Positions 62,920 through 64,000 of a DNA stretch of 64,000 bases are shown here, in pieces. Numbering within the stretch: position 1 is the stretch's first letter; each line of letters starts with the position of its first letter. Origin of the DNA: Bin80 sp965220365 (lineage in GTDB: Bacteria > Bacteroidota > Rhodothermia > Rhodothermales > Bin80); the NCBI GenBank assembly GCA_965220365.1, contig OZ244823.1:620001-684000 (forward strand). The letters are read 5' to 3'. Below the pieces are notes generated by a model. The model saw only the letters and a list, made by a program, of their open reading frames with translations. It was not told the DNA's origin and made no database searches. Made by a program: the position numbers and the translations under genes.

Positions 62920-64000
62920 TTAGGCGACCTTTTTGTACAAAGCGGATTGAAGATCATGCACGGCTTGCTTAAAACCGGGTTTTCCACCAAAAGAGTCAAC
63001 CAGTTCAACCGGTGTACCGAGACGGTCAAAGGGTGAGATCTTGAGAATATTGGTATCGTCAAGGTTGAAGATGCCATCGTCGGCATACTTGTCAAGTAAT
63101 GCACTGAGCACAGCGCGGGCTTGATCTCCGTATTTCGTGAAAACATCTTGCTTTTTGACGTTCGCAGCCCGTTCCCGGCGGGTTAGTGGCTCTGCGTCAA
63201 AAGCAATATGACAGATAAGATCAAAGAGATCAAGATCATTATCTAGTTCTTGGGCGATATCGGTGATCGGTAGTCCCTCGGATTCTATCTCATCAATGAG
63301 AGCCTGTTTGCGTTCCGTGGCATTCCAGCGCATCAGAAAGTCGTCAAGGCTTTCGAAGTGCTTACGTAAGGTCTTCCGGGTGAAGTCTCGCAGAGATTCG
63401 GTCACCAGCTTGCCGTACTTATCTAGGTAAGTCACCCGCTCAGCTATGATTAACACTTCAACATCATCTACATAGATTTTTCTGCGTGAGTCCACATTTG
63501 GAGGAGGTAGTGGATCTCCACCATCAATAACGGTTTCATCGCTGCTTAACTCGTCCTCGTCCCCTTGCGGCACGTCAGGTGGAACAATAGGATCACCATC
63601 TTCCGGTTCATATACTTGCACTGGTTCCCCGTCGAATTCTGGATCTGCAAAATGGCGAGTGGCACCCCGGAAATCAATGATCGTGAAGAAAAATTTCCGT
63701 GTGTCTTCATGTACGCGTGTGCCCCGACCAATAATTTGTTTGAACTCAGTCATTGATCCCACCTTTCGGTCAAGAACGATAATTCGGCAGGTTTGGACAT
63801 CAACCCCAGTGGAGAGAAGACGTGATGTAGTGACCAGGGTGGGGTATTCTGATTCTGGATCGATAAAGTTACTGAGTTCGGCTTGGCCTACGGGATCACC
63901 GCCTGTGATACGCATTACATATCGTGAACGGCCCTCTACGAGATCACTGTTTTTGTTGATAAGTGTCTGACGCATTCGGGCAGCATGTTCTTGGTCGACA
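62920..64000 (-). CDS. hsdR: Type I restriction enzyme R subunit, C-terminal part (5' end outside window)
   Basis: The frame is open to the right window edge and reads VDQEHAARMRQTLINKN at the start, a typical internal HsdR segment, so the N-terminal nuclease and first helicase lobe lie outside. Within the window are helicase motifs V/VI (LLSTGVDVQTCRIIVLDRKVG, QIIGRGTRVHEDT) and the EcoEI_R_C-type C-terminal region. HsdR translocates DNA and cuts unmethylated DNA. The gene ends 3 bp before hsdM. Confidence 0.95.
   Translation of the reverse strand, partial: VDQEHAARMRQTLINKNSDLVEGRSRYVMRITGGDPVGQAELSNFIDPESEYPTLVTTSRLLSTGVDVQTCRIIVLDRKVGSMTEFKQIIGRGTRVHEDTRKFFFTIIDFRGATRHFADPEFDGEPVQVYEPEDGDPIVPPDVPQGDEDELSSDETVIDGGDPLPPPNVDSRRKIYVDDVEVLIIAERVTYLDKYGKLVTESLRDFTRKTLRKHFESLDDFLMRWNATERKQALIDEIESEGLPITDIAQELDNDLDLFDLICHIAFDAEPLTRRERAANVKKQDVFTKYGDQARAVLSALLDKYADDGIFNLDDTNILKISPFDRLGTPVELVDSFGGKPGFKQAVHDLQSALYKKVA

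Noticed and set aside
1..64000. CRISPR array or tRNA/rRNA genes
   Set aside because: No regularly spaced short repeats were seen, and no cloverleaf or conserved rRNA segments were recognised; a covariance-model search would settle weak cases.

Overview
The window reads as a chromosomal segment of a heterotrophic, probably marine Gram-negative bacterium of moderate GC content. Secreted sulfatases, Planctomycete-type cytochrome proteins (DUF1549/DUF1553, DUF1501, PVC-type), DUF1080 proteins, ThuA-like proteins, many lipoprotein and Tat-like signals and weak Shine-Dalgarno sequences point to the Bacteroidota/Rhodothermota neighbourhood or to a PVC-group or Poribacteria-like lineage. No rRNA, tRNA or ribosomal protein gene is present to settle this, so the taxonomic statement is inference.

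Layout. 1-4 kb: the C-terminal bulk of a CreD-like membrane protein, an AAA/DUF4143 ATPase preceded by a long palindrome, and a ThuA-like protein. 4-8.8 kb: a tight four-gene operon (FAD oxidoreductase, Fe-S partner, Tm-1-like/UPF0261 protein, creatininase-family amidohydrolase). 8.9-11.4 kb: a secreted beta-propeller gene split by a 1453-bp TnpB element with perfect 26-bp terminal inverted repeats and an 8-bp target duplication. 11.5-14.4 kb: a sugar epimerase, then a patchwork of duplicated segments with paired small membrane proteins. 14.7-20.4 kb: a DUF1549/DUF1553 lipoprotein gene and a DUF1501 gene, separated by an ISL3-family element whose ends and target duplication can be read exactly. 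20.5-32.4 kb: GH10 xylanase, an ATPase, an SLC13-type permease, two sulfatases of different classes, and a 1055-aa SGNH/propeller/HEAT/cytochrome c fusion. 32.4-37.2 kb: an AlkD-like repair protein, a CBM9-like protein, a DUF1080 protein and a Gfo/Idh/MocA oxidoreductase. 37.3-42.3 kb: two large tandem 2OG-Fe(II) oxygenase paralogues. 42.5-46.7 kb: a frameshifted LRR remnant, rdgB-dtd, and a 709-aa ankyrin-repeat protein. 47-59.7 kb: a long minus-strand carbohydrate and sugar-acid catabolic array. 59.8-64 kb: a type I restriction-modification locus (hsdS, hsdM, hsdR running off the window).

How the genes fit together. The dominant theme is scavenging of sulfated or oxidised carbohydrates. Xylanase and sulfatases act outside or in the periplasm. 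DUF1080 proteins, Gfo/Idh/MocA dehydrogenases and TIM-barrel epimerases resemble the parts of known 3-keto-glycoside routes. Lactonase, hydroxyacid dehydrogenase and a LarA-like racemase/epimerase could handle sugar acids. Cytochrome-domain and PQQ-type dehydrogenases suggest periplasmic oxidation. Accessory features (ISL3, TnpB element, duplicated small genes, LRR remnant, type I RM) mark a plastic genome.

Most novel signals: the TnpB element, which has features of a DDE-type transposon (terminal repeats, target duplication) but carries no transposase; the FAD/Fe-S/Tm-1-like/creatininase operon; and the tandem giant 2OG oxygenases.
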